From Candidatus Babelota bacterium (lineage in GTDB: Bacteria; Babelota; Babeliae; Babelales; Vermiphilaceae): 64,000 bases of DNA. Position numbers and translations under genes: made by a program. This document shows positions 7,597-16,641 of this stretch, piece after piece (position 1 is the stretch's first letter; every line of letters begins with the position of its first letter). The notes under the pieces are model-generated. The model saw only the letters and a program-made list of their open reading frames with translations, ran no database searches and was not told the origin of the DNA. The stretch spans positions 1 through 64,000 of the forward strand of contig JAJCZB010000031.1 in assembly GCA_029262595.1 (NCBI GenBank). Reading direction: 5' to 3'.

Positions 7597-9921
7597 ATGA
7601 AAATTTCTATCGCTTGGATTTTTGATCATATCGATGCGCGTGTGCAGGATATTGATGTACCTGCATTGATTCAAAAGCTCAATGAAACTACTGCCGAAAT
7701 CGAGCAGTGGCAAAAAATCAAAATTGATTTGAAGCCGTTTGCGCTTGCGCAAGTTAAAAGTATTACCAACGATATACACGTAGCAATTCCTGAATGGGAT
7801 ACTGATGCGCGCATGCCGCAGCGCAGCGATGCAGTTGAAGGCAACTGGTATCTTGTGATCAAAGAAGGTGATGCATATAGCTGGGCGCTCTCTACAGATT
7901 TAGGCGGCCATAAAGAAATGATTTTGCCGGCAATGACTGGCGAAACTGCCATGCAAGATGGCTCATGGAAGCAATCGTTTGAAACGTACGATGTGATTTT
8001 CGATATCGATAACAAATCGATTACGCATCGTCCCGATCTTTGGGGTCATCGCGGATTTGCGCGGGAAGTCGCTGCGATTTTAGATTTAAAGTTGTTACCA
8101 CTCGATGATTTTATTATTTCAAAAAAAGTTGTGCCACATGAATGGAGCGCGCAGGGCGTTGCGGATAATCCATTTTCTTTAAAGATTGAAGCGCCTGAAT
8201 CATGCAAGCGCTTTGCGGGATATACGCTTTCGGAGGTTAAAAACCAACCATCGCTTTTATGGATGGCGACCCGGCTTTCGCGCGTTGATTCCCGATCGAT
8301 TGATGCGCTCGTAGATTTCACGAATTATGTAATGCTTGATATCAGCCAGCCAATGCACGCCTTTGATGCAGATCATTTATCAAGCAAATCAGTAGTAGTG
8401 CGCATGGCGCAAAACAAAGAAAAACTTACGCTCCTAGATGGTCAAGAAATTGAGCTCACGTCGCAAGACGTAATTGTAGCAGATGGCGATCGGCCGGTAT
8501 CACTAGCAGGAATTATGGGCGGCAAATTTTCGGGCGTTTCACCCGAAACTACATCTGTTTTTCTAGAATCGGCAAACTTTGATGCAGCAACGATCCGTCG
8601 TTCATCGCAGCGGCATAAAGTGCGCAGTGAATCATCCGCGCGCTTTGAAAAAAGTTTAGATCCAAATCAAAACGTTGATGCGATTATGCGCTTTTTAAAA
8701 TTACTTGAAGATGCGCAGATGCCGTTTGCCGGATCGCAAGATATTCTTTCGTTGGGGCCACTTGTCCAAGCGCCTGAGCGGACAGTATCTCATGCGTTTA
8801 TTGAAGCTCGTTTGGGCATTTCAATTGCGTCATCATTTATTGAGTCCACGTTGCGCAAGCTTGGCTTTCAAGTACGCCAAGAGAAAAAAGATGTAGTTGT
8901 GTATCACATTGTGGTGCCAACGTTTCGTGCGACAAAAGATATTGATATTAAAGAGGATATTGTTGAAGAGATTGGCAGATTTTATGGCTGGAGTAATATC
9001 ACGCCGCAGCTGCCATTTATGCAAACAGTTCCCAAGTCTACTCATGTGCCGATGCAGATTGGCCGGATTAAGCATCTGCTTTCGTATGGCTTGAGTATGC
9101 GCGAGCTTTATATGTATTCATTTTTTGATGAATCATTTTTAAAAGAAATTTCATGGGATCCGGGCGATACGATTCGCGTTAAGGATCCGGTATCGCAAAA
9201 TTGGCATCGATTAGTAACTACGTTGATTCCCAATATGCTGCGCGCGGTTTGGCAGAATGCGCATGAGCATGAAGAGTTACAATTTTATGAATGGGCGCGC
9301 AGTTGGAGTGTTGAAGCTGATGGCACTGAGCGGAAGAAACTTTCTGGTATCATGTATGCAAAAAAGAAATCAATCGATTTTTATGACTGCAAAGCAAAGC
9401 TGCATCAGCTCTTTGAATTGCTTGGCATTGATGTGCAGTGGCAGCATTCTTCAGATCAGCAGTATCCATGGAATGATGCATCGCAGACGGCCGTAATTTT
9501 GGCCGGTGATACGGTGATTGGGACTGCGGGAATGGTGGATCCATTATTCATGAAAAAAATTGCAGATGGATCGGCGTTTATTTTTGAACTCGATGCAGCA
9601 TTTTTAGAGACGTATGAAAAACCGGTTGTTCGATACAAACCAGCATCCAAATATCCGCCGATTGATCGTGATGTAAGTGTACTTGCACCGCTTGCGATTA
9701 CCGTATCGCAGATGAGCAGTATTATCGCAGATGTTGATCCGCGTATTGTTTCGGTGCAGCTCGTTGATATGTTCCAGAAAAAAGAATGGAAGCAGGAGCG
9801 CGCGTTGACTTTCCGCTACCGTATTCAAGATGAGCATGAGACGCTTACTAAATCGCAAGCGGATACATTGAGCGCGGGCGTGCATGCCGTGCTTGAAAAA
9901 GCAGGAGCGCAGATTCGATGA
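7597..9921 (+). CDS. pheT: Phenylalanine--tRNA ligase beta subunit
   Basis: A 774-residue beta chain of the alpha2-beta2 enzyme that charges tRNA-Phe. Domains in order: N-terminal helix-turn start (MKISIAWIFDHI), an EMAP/tRNA-binding OB fold (about 40-155), B3/B4 domain with MLDISQPMHAFDAD (about 246-259), B5 domain (about 395-470), catalytic-like core, and C-terminal anticodon-binding FDX-ACB domain (about 683-774). The length is normal. The alpha subunit gene pheS, which usually sits directly upstream, is not in this window; a separate promoter seems to serve pheT. A tandem repeat array follows the stop. Confidence 0.96.
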   Translation: MKISIAWIFDHIDARVQDIDVPALIQKLNETTAEIEQWQKIKIDLKPFALAQVKSITNDIHVAIPEWDTDARMPQRSDAVEGNWYLVIKEGDAYSWALSTDLGGHKEMILPAMTGETAMQDGSWKQSFETYDVIFDIDNKSITHRPDLWGHRGFAREVAAILDLKLLPLDDFIISKKVVPHEWSAQGVADNPFSLKIEAPESCKRFAGYTLSEVKNQPSLLWMATRLSRVDSRSIDALVDFTNYVMLDISQPMHAFDADHLSSKSVVVRMAQNKEKLTLLDGQEIELTSQDVIVADGDRPVSLAGIMGGKFSGVSPETTSVFLESANFDAATIRRSSQRHKVRSESSARFEKSLDPNQNVDAIMRFLKLLEDAQMPFAGSQDILSLGPLVQAPERTVSHAFIEARLGISIASSFIESTLRKLGFQVRQEKKDVVVYHIVVPTFRATKDIDIKEDIVEEIGRFYGWSNITPQLPFMQTVPKSTHVPMQIGRIKHLLSYGLSMRELYMYSFFDESFLKEISWDPGDTIRVKDPVSQNWHRLVTTLIPNMLRAVWQNAHEHEELQFYEWARSWSVEADGTERKKLSGIMYAKKKSIDFYDCKAKLHQLFELLGIDVQWQHSSDQQYPWNDASQTAVILAGDTVIGTAGMVDPLFMKKIADGSAFIFELDAAFLETYEKPVVRYKPASKYPPIDRDVSVLAPLAITVSQMSSIIADVDPRIVSVQLVDMFQKKEWKQERALTFRYRIQDEHETLTKSQADTLSAGVHAVLEKAGAQIR

Positions 9922-9947
9922 AAAAAAATCTACCACACAATTTATCC

Positions 9948-10207
9948 TCTCACTCCGTTCGCCCTGATGCTTCGACAGACTCAGCAGTAAACGCTACGCT
10001 CATTTCTCACTCCGTTCGCCCTGATGCTTCGATAGACTCAGCAGTAAACGCTACGCTCATTTCTCACTCCGTTCGCCCTGATGCTTCGATAGACTAAGCA
10101 GTAAACGCTGCGCTCATTTCTCACTCCGTTCGCCCTGATGCTTCGATAGACTCAGCAGTAAACGCTACGCTCATTTCTCACTCCGTTCGCCCTGAGCTTG
10201 TCGAAGG
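9948..10207 (+). repeat. 57-bp tandem repeat array, about 4.5 copies
   Basis: Units start at 9948, 10005, 10062, 10119 and 10176 (partial), exactly 57 bp apart, with one or two base differences between copies. Each begins TCTCACTCCGTTCGCCCTGA and contains CAGTAAACGCTACGCTCATT. The last, partial unit grades into the dispersed 26-bp palindromic repeat (10183-10208), so the array looks like an expanded dispersed repeat. A single related unit lies at 20259-20310. Confidence 0.9.
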
Positions 10208-10326
10208 GTTTAAAAATTTTCAGAAATACATGACCTGGGATGGGTTAGTGATATATCAATTAAGTTCTTCTCAAGAAATTTTACATTCGACCGTTCGAGG
10301 CCCTTCGACACGCTCAGGGCGAACGG
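10183..10326. repeat. Inverted pair of the 26-bp dispersed repeat (family A)
   Basis: One copy at 10183-10208 (core GCCCTGAGCTTGTCGAAGGG) and an inverted copy at 10301-10326 (CCCTTCGACACGCTCAGGGC then GAACGG) bracket about 90 bp upstream of lspA. The same inverted pairing recurs at 17810-18018 and 20320-20465. Confidence 0.85.
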
Positions 10327-10339
10327 TTTAGGATTCAAT

Positions 10340-10798
10340 ATGAAAAAAAACAGCGTATGCGCATATAGTTTTATTGCGGCTGCCATTTTTATTCTTGATC
10401 GCATCACCAAATCGTATGCGATGCACAACTTCACGCTTCCAAAAGAGATCACTCAATTTTTAAGTTTTGAGCTTACCTATAATCGAGGTATTTCGTGGGG
10501 GCTTTTTAATAGTTCAAGTAGTTATATCTTTGGAGGAGTATCCGTTATCATTGCATGCGTTACTCTGATGGTCGCAGTGATGGCATGGCGCCAGTATAAA
10601 GAAGGCCACTCAATTATTGGTGAGTTACTCGTAGTTGCCGGATCGATTTCGAATTTAGTTGATCGCGTTTTTTATGGCGGCGTTGTTGATTTTATTCATT
10701 TTCATTATGCGGGCTGGAGTTGGCCGGTATTTAATATTGCTGATATGGCGATTGTATTGGGAGTAGGGTGTATGCTATACAAGCAGTATCGATCATGA
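10340..10798 (+). CDS. lspA: Lipoprotein signal peptidase (signal peptidase II)
   Basis: A 152-residue inner-membrane aspartyl protease that removes the signal peptide from diacylated prolipoproteins. Four transmembrane segments are visible, and the two catalytic Asp residues sit in the expected motifs: SNLVDRVFYGGVVDF (Asp108) and FNIADMAI (Asp135). The conserved FELTYNRGISWGLF block occupies 43-56. The coupled stop/start (ATGA) with pgpA shows an operon. A substrate of this enzyme may be the SurA-like lipoprotein at 16.6 kb. Confidence 0.95.
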   Translation: MKKNSVCAYSFIAAAIFILDRITKSYAMHNFTLPKEITQFLSFELTYNRGISWGLFNSSSSYIFGGVSVIIACVTLMVAVMAWRQYKEGHSIIGELLVVAGSISNLVDRVFYGGVVDFIHFHYAGWSWPVFNIADMAIVLGVGCMLYKQYRS

Positions 10799-11244
10799 AT
10801 TTTGTACGCATCGCAACCATTATTTCTACTCTCGGGCCGATTGGCTACTTTGGCGCATCGGGGACAGTTGCTACTATTGCTACGCTTCCGCTTGTCTATT
10901 TCACGCACTGGGCGATCCCGAGCCAACGATTATATTTAGGGTTTATCATATGTGCATTTGCATTGAGCATGATAATCGTTAAAAAAGCTCTTACTCAATT
11001 TAAACGGCACGATGATCCATCGGAAATTGTCTTGGATGAAGTAATGGGATGCCTGCTTACGTTTTGGGGAATTGCATTGAATCCGAAATCGATGCTTATT
11101 GGCTTTTTGCTCTTTCGTGCGCTTGATATCATTAAATTTGGATGGGTTAAACAGGCGGAATCGCTTGCTGATGCATGGGGGGTGATTGGTGATGATATGG
11201 TTGCCGCTTTTATTGCGAATGTAATTCTTCGTATTTTGTTTTAA
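10795..11244 (+). CDS. pgpA: Phosphatidylglycerophosphatase A
   Basis: A 149-residue membrane phosphatase that removes phosphate from phosphatidylglycerol phosphate to give phosphatidylglycerol, the lipid donor for lipoprotein modification. This fits its coupling to lspA. Family motifs are present: STLGPIGYFGASGTVATI (10-27), DPSEIVLDEVMG (acidic metal site) and a C-terminal GDDMVAA. The start at 10795 overlaps the lspA stop by four bases; an earlier in-frame ATG at 10768 lies well inside lspA. No clear hairpin terminator follows before the repeat element. Confidence 0.9.
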   Translation: MNFVRIATIISTLGPIGYFGASGTVATIATLPLVYFTHWAIPSQRLYLGFIICAFALSMIIVKKALTQFKRHDDPSEIVLDEVMGCLLTFWGIALNPKSMLIGFLLFRALDIIKFGWVKQAESLADAWGVIGDDMVAAFIANVILRILF

Positions 11245-11303
11245 CTTTTTAACTTTCATTTTTATTTTTCTTTAGTTTGTTTATTCAATAATTAATTATT
11301 CCT

Positions 11304-11592
11304 GGCGCCCCTGCGCGGGGAGCGCAAAGATATTACTTGCCTAATATCTTTGATACAAGGGCAAAAAAGGGAAGTGTCCCTTTTTGATCCCTCGACGCTT
11401 AAACGTCTCATCACTCGCCTACTCTACTTAAGAGTAACTTCTTTTTTCTTTAGTAAGTGCGGCTCGATGTGGACTGGTAAGCTAATAGGGAATTATTTTA
11501 TTAATAAAAAGCGAATCGGATCTAGCTTGACAGATCTCATCCTGTCCGTCGAAGCATTGGCGGCGGCTGGGCATAAGGGCTCCGTTGAGTAG
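11304..11592 (+). mobile_element. Repeat element copy 2, inverted relative to copy 1, one structured end
   Basis: About 289 bp matching the reverse complement of the right part of the element at 5795-6252: the three-hairpin end (GCGCCCCTGCGCGGGG, AAAGATATT/AATATCTTT, AAAAAGGGA/TCCCTTTTT) and then the inner block with GGCTCGATGTGGACTGGTAA and GATCTAGCTTGACAGATCT. The second structured end is missing, so this copy is shorter or truncated. It fills the gap between pgpA and comF and no gene is visible in it. Confidence 0.8.
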
Positions 11593-11685
11593 CAAAATTA
11601 ATACACCCAACGAAAGAAAGAAGGTAGTCTGTTGTAGAAAAGTATATAGTTTGCGTTCAGCCAAAAACCCTTTAGTATAAGACAT

Positions 11686-12339
11686 ATGCACAAACTAATA
11701 ACACACCTCAAGCACCTCATACTCCCTACCTTCTGCGCATTTTGCAAAATGTTTTTTCAAGATGATTCGCACGTGCTTTGCACAGAATGTGCATCCCGTA
11801 TTCGGCCGGTTGTATCGCACGAGCTTGCAATCACTGCGACAAAAAAAATTATCGTGCATGCCGTTGGCGCCTATGATCAACCACTCGTTTCTATGATATT
11901 GGCCAAAAGTAGCGGCAAGCGGACAGTTGCGCATCAACTGGGTACGCTCGCCTGGCAACGATCAGTGGTGCGGCATTTGCAGTATGATTATATTGTGCCC
12001 ATTCCATTGCATTGGACGCGCTATGCATGGCGCGGATACAATCAAGCGGATGAAATCGCTCGCGTGATTGCGCGCAATTCGAATATTGCGATTGAGCATC
12101 TATTACAACGTATAAAGCGCACGCCGTTTCAATCGCATTTTCGAGGTGACGCGCGGCAAGAGAATGTGCGTGATGCGTTTGAGTTAAAACTGGTTGATTC
12201 ATCTCTCTATAAAAATAAACATATCTTATTAGTTGATGATGTGATGACGAGTGGCGCTACCCTGCAACAAGCAGCACGAGAACTTTTCAAGCTTAAGCCT
12301 GCTTCTATTACGGCGGTTGTTGTTGCGCGAGTAGCATAA
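11686..12339 (+). CDS. comFC: ComF family phosphoribosyltransferase-like protein
   Basis: A 217-residue ComFC/GntX-type protein. A four-cysteine zinc site opens it (Cys17-Ala-Phe-Cys20 and Cys32-Thr-Glu-Cys35) and a PRTase fold follows with the block IVPIPLHWTRYAWRGYNQAD and the PRPP loop HILLVDDVMTSGATL (about 186-200). Family members are cytoplasmic and needed for DNA uptake in naturally competent bacteria; the enzymatic activity is not settled. No other competence gene is in the window. Confidence 0.9.
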   Translation: MHKLITHLKHLILPTFCAFCKMFFQDDSHVLCTECASRIRPVVSHELAITATKKIIVHAVGAYDQPLVSMILAKSSGKRTVAHQLGTLAWQRSVVRHLQYDYIVPIPLHWTRYAWRGYNQADEIARVIARNSNIAIEHLLQRIKRTPFQSHFRGDARQENVRDAFELKLVDSSLYKNKHILLVDDVMTSGATLQQAARELFKLKPASITAVVVARVA

Positions 12340-12344
12340 AGGAA

Positions 12345-12492
12345 TCCTTCGATACATCCGTCTACGCCTGGGCTACGCCGGACACGGCAGGATGAGCGCA
12401 AAATTAAACTTTTCTACCGTTCGTCCTGAGCTTGTCGAAGGATACGACGGTTTAAATGAGTTCGAATGGTTCGACACGCTCACCACGAACGG
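12345..12492. repeat. Cluster of dispersed palindromic repeats (families A and B)
   Basis: A family B piece (TCCTTCGATAC ... CAGGATGAGCG, 12345-12398) is followed by an inverted pair of family A repeats (12417-12441, CTGAGCTTGTCGAAGG; 12467-12492, ending ACGAACGGG). All lie in the convergent gap between comF and the next minus-strand gene; no gene is seen there. Confidence 0.7.
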
Positions 12493-12545
12493 GTTAAATA
12501 TCTTCCAATGTTATATTCGCTCATCCTGCCGTAATTATTTTTTAA

Positions 12546-13793
12546 CTAGGCTCTTTCGTCTCTTTTGTCTCGTTCATCATCAGCTGCCAAACCATCTCCG
12601 CTTCCATCGTCTAAATCTATTAATCCTTGTCTTTGTGCAACATCAGCTTCGGCATACACGCGCAATGCGGCTAACACTTTCGCGAGTTCCGCTTGGAGAT
12701 TTTTAAGCTCTGCTTGTTGTTGTGCTTCGCGTTGGCCAAGACCTTTTTTAATTGCTGCTAAAGGCGTAACCATTTCATGAAGTGGCATTGGATTGATTGG
12801 TACGCGTTTGCGTTGACGAGCAGCTAATAATTCCTGAGCAGATTGAAGTAGCTGAGCAAGCTGGTCCCGGTCCCCATCGAGAGAAAGATCTAGATCGGAA
12901 AGTAATGCACTCAGCTCTTGAGTCGCTCTTTCAATTGTATGGGCATTATCGGGAGTGCCAGCTGATTGAGTGGTAGCATGGCGCAGCCTATCTACAACAC
13001 TATCCACTACGTCGCCTCCGTAGAAACGTGTATTCGCAAGTTTTTCCATCATCTCGCGTTCAAATTTTCGGTGTGTGGCTTGGTGTGCTTGCGTAGCTGC
13101 TTTGAAGATTCGTTCATCTTCTGGGGCAATCGATAGGCGATGTGTCTGCGCAAGTTCGCTTAGGCGACTCATTAAGTCAAGACGCTCAGATGATGCTTGA
13201 AGTGCTTCAAAGGAGGCCTCTATTTCATCAGGCGCTCCAATCCTTGCCCATGCTGCGTGCACATGCCTTTCAAGCTCGTCGCGATGGTTAATTTCTTTAT
13301 CATGTTCGCTCAAATATTCAATCAATGCAGCAGGATCATCGAGGGATGGATCCCTCCATCCTCGTGGCACTGGTACTTGTGCTGCTTGCTGATCGGCAGT
13401 AAGTGCGGGTGGCGTTAAGCCCTCATAATCAGAAGTGTAATCAACTATTGGCTCTGCAGATGCGGCAGCGGCAGCTGCTCCTGCAGATGACCCAGGATCA
13501 GTGGCAGAGTCACAGCTCGTTGATTGAGTAGGCACTGGAGGAGCTGCACGCCGAGGGCGAACGGGAATTGCAAAGGGCGGCGCTGGGGCAGCAGGGCGTT
13601 CTGGTGCCTCAGAACCAGAAGATGAATCACCATGCGTTGCTGCATGCTGGCCTCGATGGGCAAGTGCCGCGCTAATTTCAGCCATTAATTTTTTAAAGTC
13701 GGGATTCTGAGGATCGGGCTTTGGATCTGCAGACCATAAAAAAGTTGCTTGCATGCACAGCATACAGGCTAAAAGACGGATACTATTCTTCAT
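12546..13793 (-). CDS. Secreted low-complexity/helical protein, unknown
   Basis: The start is set at the ATG at 13793, behind an aaggagag site; a GTG two codons earlier is possible. The 415-residue product has a signal peptide (RLLACMLCMQATFLWSAD). Then comes a Pro/Ala/Ser-rich, probably disordered region (about 50-130), and a long helical part rich in Glu, Ala, Gln and Leu (about 140-405) with coiled-coil character. It ends in a highly charged Asp/Arg tail. No catalytic motif is recognised. It heads a run of three similar-looking secreted genes on the minus strand. Confidence 0.7.
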   Translation of the reverse strand: MKNSIRLLACMLCMQATFLWSADPKPDPQNPDFKKLMAEISAALAHRGQHAATHGDSSSGSEAPERPAAPAPPFAIPVRPRRAAPPVPTQSTSCDSATDPGSSAGAAAAAASAEPIVDYTSDYEGLTPPALTADQQAAQVPVPRGWRDPSLDDPAALIEYLSEHDKEINHRDELERHVHAAWARIGAPDEIEASFEALQASSERLDLMSRLSELAQTHRLSIAPEDERIFKAATQAHQATHRKFEREMMEKLANTRFYGGDVVDSVVDRLRHATTQSAGTPDNAHTIERATQELSALLSDLDLSLDGDRDQLAQLLQSAQELLAARQRKRVPINPMPLHEMVTPLAAIKKGLGQREAQQQAELKNLQAELAKVLAALRVYAEADVAQRQGLIDLDDGSGDGLAADDERDKRDERA

Positions 13794-13885
13794 AATCACT
13801 CTCCTTAAAAAGGATGAATCGTTTTTCTTTTACCTATAGTACAAATGGAGAGTATTAGGAAATGCTTTGTATGTAATTGAGATAG

Positions 13886-13914
13886 AAAAAAGGCTCAGCA
13901 TAACGCTGAGCCCT
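13886..13914 (-). terminator. Terminator after the 554-residue secreted protein gene
   Basis: Perfect stem GGCTCAGC / GCTGAGCC with a five-base loop; read on the minus strand it is followed by a T run (about 13891-13886). It lies just beyond the stop at 13940. Confidence 0.8.
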
Positions 13915-13939
13915 TGGGTTATTTGTTGTATTCTATTGA

Positions 13940-15604
13940 TTAGTCTAGTTGCTCCATTTGTGAGCTTGGTGCAGCGCCGAGTAGTACGATTGTGCCAGCT
14001 TCGTATACGAATGTTTCAACGGCATCAAGCGCAGGAGTTGGAGCTACTGCAGTCTGAGGAGCTTTGCCATGGTGCTGGATGCCATATTGGGCTACGCGAC
14101 CACGACGCTCTTCTAAAAGAGTGCGTAGCAATTCAGCTTGACGTGCTTGAGCTAGAAGCGCTTCATCGGCTTTTACCATTTGCGCCGCGAGAGCAGCATC
14201 TAATTGCCCAGTGAGTGCTGCAGTCAGGTCGAGCTCAAGTTCAGCAATTAATGTTTGTAACTCTGCAAGTGCTTCCAGTACTGATGGATCTACTGTTGTT
14301 TGCCCCATTTGCGCAATAAGCTGTGTGAGAAGAGCAGTTACAGCTTCAGTGTTAGCTGCTTTAGTGTCATCGTCTTGAGCTGAGCCTGAAGCGCGTAAGT
14401 GTGATACTGCTGTCCAGATATCGCAAGGAGTCGCAACGTTAGCGTATTCAACTGCTCCTTGAGCACTTGCTTTTTGGTCTAGAGCAGATGTATCAGCTCT
14501 AAATGCTGCATGTTTTGCGAGTGCACCTTGCAACATTGCTTCTGCAGTAGTTGTAATCGCAATGCCTTTTTTGCGAGCAAGATCAAAAAGAGCCGTCAGT
14601 CTTTTTAATTGTTCTGCATTAGCAAGCTCTGCCCTGCGGCGCTTAGCATGATCATCAGCTGGAGCAGCTGTCATAGCAGCTTCAACTTCTTCTACTTTTT
14701 TTCTGACAACGCCTGGAAGGGATTCACCAAAGCATGCGTTGTATTCAGGAGATTTAGCACCTTGAATTGCTTGAGTTAAAGCTCTTACAGAAGATACATC
14801 CCATCTATAGGTGCGCTGGCCAACACCATCAGTTTGAGGAGTATGCACCATTGCATTTTTGCGAAGAGCTCTTGGAAGGGTGGGTGTTGGTGCAATTTGT
14901 CTTAACATTTCTCTTTGAGCGAGTACGCGTGCTCGTGTTGGTTGTGGTGTGATTTCTTCTTTTAGATTCAAATCACCAAACCTATTTGCAAGAGTGCTCG
15001 ATGCTTCTTGAGAAGTAACACGGTTGGTAGCCTTAGTTTTTGCCGCTTGAGCTGCTACAGCTTTGAAAGCAGCCTTAAAGTCACCTTCTCCAGCCTCACG
15101 AGCAGCTTTTAAAGCATCCACAACTTTTTCTCTTTTAGTTCTTGTGTCTTTTTCTGGAGCAGTAAACCATCCAGTCAAGGTATCTAATACACCATTGCCA
15201 GGTGTTGCATCTTCTACAACTGTAGCTTGCTCGCCTTCAGCAGCATCGGCTTCAGTTTGTGGGCCGTGCACGGGAGCTTGCTCTTCTGTATCAGCTTTTC
15301 CATCAGCTGCCGCTTGCGCTGCTGCTACAGCTGCTGCTGCATCGGCTGCAACTTGAGCTGCTTGTTCTTGTTCTTGCGCTTTTGCGAGCGCGTCTCCAAA
15401 TGTTGCTTCAAATGCTGGGCATCGTGCTTCTGCAGCTCCGGCAGATGCAGCTAAAGCAGCGGCTACTCTAGCTGCATCTGCCGCTGCTTTAGCTGCTGCT
15501 GCTGCTTCACGAGCGCGTCGTCCGGATGGTTTGCCACCGAAAAGAGAAAAGGTTGTGCTTTGTAGTAGCAATGCAACTACGAGCAATAACGTTTTTTTCT
15601 TCAT
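13940..15604 (-). CDS. Large Ala-rich secreted helical protein, unknown
   Basis: A 554-residue protein with a clear signal sequence (MKKKTLLLVVALLLQSTTFS). An Ala/Glu-rich stretch follows (about 30-130, many AAAA runs, likely helical or coiled coil), then a basic linker, then a long helical body. It ends in a short hydrophobic region (VLLGAAPSS) near the C-terminus. There is a good aaggagaag site. No domain is recognised. The Ala-rich repeats are encoded with mixed codons, so this is not a simple DNA repeat. A terminator follows. Confidence 0.7.
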   Translation of the reverse strand: MKKKTLLLVVALLLQSTTFSLFGGKPSGRRAREAAAAAKAAADAARVAAALAASAGAAEARCPAFEATFGDALAKAQEQEQAAQVAADAAAAVAAAQAAADGKADTEEQAPVHGPQTEADAAEGEQATVVEDATPGNGVLDTLTGWFTAPEKDTRTKREKVVDALKAAREAGEGDFKAAFKAVAAQAAKTKATNRVTSQEASSTLANRFGDLNLKEEITPQPTRARVLAQREMLRQIAPTPTLPRALRKNAMVHTPQTDGVGQRTYRWDVSSVRALTQAIQGAKSPEYNACFGESLPGVVRKKVEEVEAAMTAAPADDHAKRRRAELANAEQLKRLTALFDLARKKGIAITTTAEAMLQGALAKHAAFRADTSALDQKASAQGAVEYANVATPCDIWTAVSHLRASGSAQDDDTKAANTEAVTALLTQLIAQMGQTTVDPSVLEALAELQTLIAELELDLTAALTGQLDAALAAQMVKADEALLAQARQAELLRTLLEERRGRVAQYGIQHHGKAPQTAVAPTPALDAVETFVYEAGTIVLLGAAPSSQMEQLD

Positions 15605-15732
15605 AGAAATCTTCTCCTTAAAAAGATTTGGATTAATTGAACAATACTTTCTTACCTATAGTACAATTACTCAAGTATGAAAAGAATTTCTCAAAAAACT
15701 TTAGTATCTCCTTTCCTTTTTACCTTTTTTAC

Positions 15733-16446
15733 TTAGTCTCCACTCGAACTTCCATCTTTATCATCGTCTTGAGGGGCAGAAATTTTGCTTTGAGCCATTT
15801 TTAGTTGCGCTTTTAAATGTCGTTCAAGTGGTTTTGTTAGAAGCCGCTTTCGATGGTCGTTTAAAAATTGTCTAGTGGCTAGAATTATATCTTTCGCTTC
15901 GGCTAGGGGTACACTTTCAATTCCTTTCAAAGCACCTAGAAGAAATTGAGCCGCATCTGAAACAGCAATCTCTCTGTTTCTAAATTGTTGTGCGGTATCG
16001 CCAGACAGCGTGCCGCCGGTACGAAAGGTTTGACCAGCATTCCGCGCAACTTCAAACGTTCTCCTTCGATCGTCGGGATTTCCCAAGCCGGCTTGATGTA
16101 AATACAGTCCTCCCGAGGCGCTTGCGACGGCGCGCACTAATCTTCCAAATGTGCCTCGCGTAGCAGGAGAGCCGACAGCTCCGGAAGCACTGAGCCCACA
16201 ATCGTAACGATTGGCTAAATTTATTGGCGAACTACAATCGTCATCATTGTATCCCTCTAATCCGGAACCTCGCGAGCTGTCAGAGTCGGAACCTCGCGAA
16301 CTTTCTGCATCGCTTTCGGAGCTCGATGAACTAGAACTAGAAGAGGAGGAGCTTGAGCTAGATGAGCCTGACTTCGGATCAGCAGCCTCGGTTAAAAGAC
16401 TCGATGAAGTCGATAAAAGAAAGATGAGTAGTATTTGTTTTTTCAT
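15733..16446 (-). CDS. Secreted protein with a poly-serine tract
   Basis: A 237-residue protein: signal peptide (about 1-22), then an uninterrupted Ser run and Ser/Asp/Glu/Arg-rich segment (about 27-62, with SRGSDSDSSRGSG), then a compact helical region (about 90-215), and a short acidic/Ser tail. The Ser run uses several different codons, so it is kept at protein level and not as a slippage-prone DNA repeat. Poly-Ser linkers are common in secreted or surface proteins between domains. The function is unknown. Confidence 0.7.
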   Translation of the reverse strand: MKKQILLIFLLSTSSSLLTEAADPKSGSSSSSSSSSSSSSSSSESDAESSRGSDSDSSRGSGLEGYNDDDCSSPINLANRYDCGLSASGAVGSPATRGTFGRLVRAVASASGGLYLHQAGLGNPDDRRRTFEVARNAGQTFRTGGTLSGDTAQQFRNREIAVSDAAQFLLGALKGIESVPLAEAKDIILATRQFLNDHRKRLLTKPLERHLKAQLKMAQSKISAPQDDDKDGSSSGD

Positions 16447-16641
16447 GGCGAATCCCTCCTACTAATTTTTATGTGCTTTAATGCCGGATAGCTTATGAGC
16501 AGATTCTAAAAAAGGCAAGTTTGGGATGCCCTCGATCAGGAAGAGATCATTTGTAAATTTTTGATATTTTGCTACCATAAGCCTGTTAGAGATGGTAATC
16601 ATATCGCAAATTATATTCTTATACATTCTAAGAGGATACAA

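Noticed and set aside
9948-10207. Tandem repeats that might be a CRISPR array
   Set aside because: The 57-bp units are contiguous and nearly identical along their whole length, with no unique spacers, and no cas genes are nearby.
12467-12492. GGTTCGACACGC resembling the tmRNA/tRNA T-loop GGTTCGA
   Set aside because: It is one arm of the dispersed family A repeat; no acceptor stem or tRNA-like domain surrounds it. I found no tRNA or tmRNA in the window.
15063-15471. Several plus-strand frames opposite the Ala-rich secreted protein
   Set aside because: They are antisense shadows of GC-rich Ala codons, with no start signals and no coherent protein pattern; the minus-strand gene has a signal peptide and ribosome-binding site.
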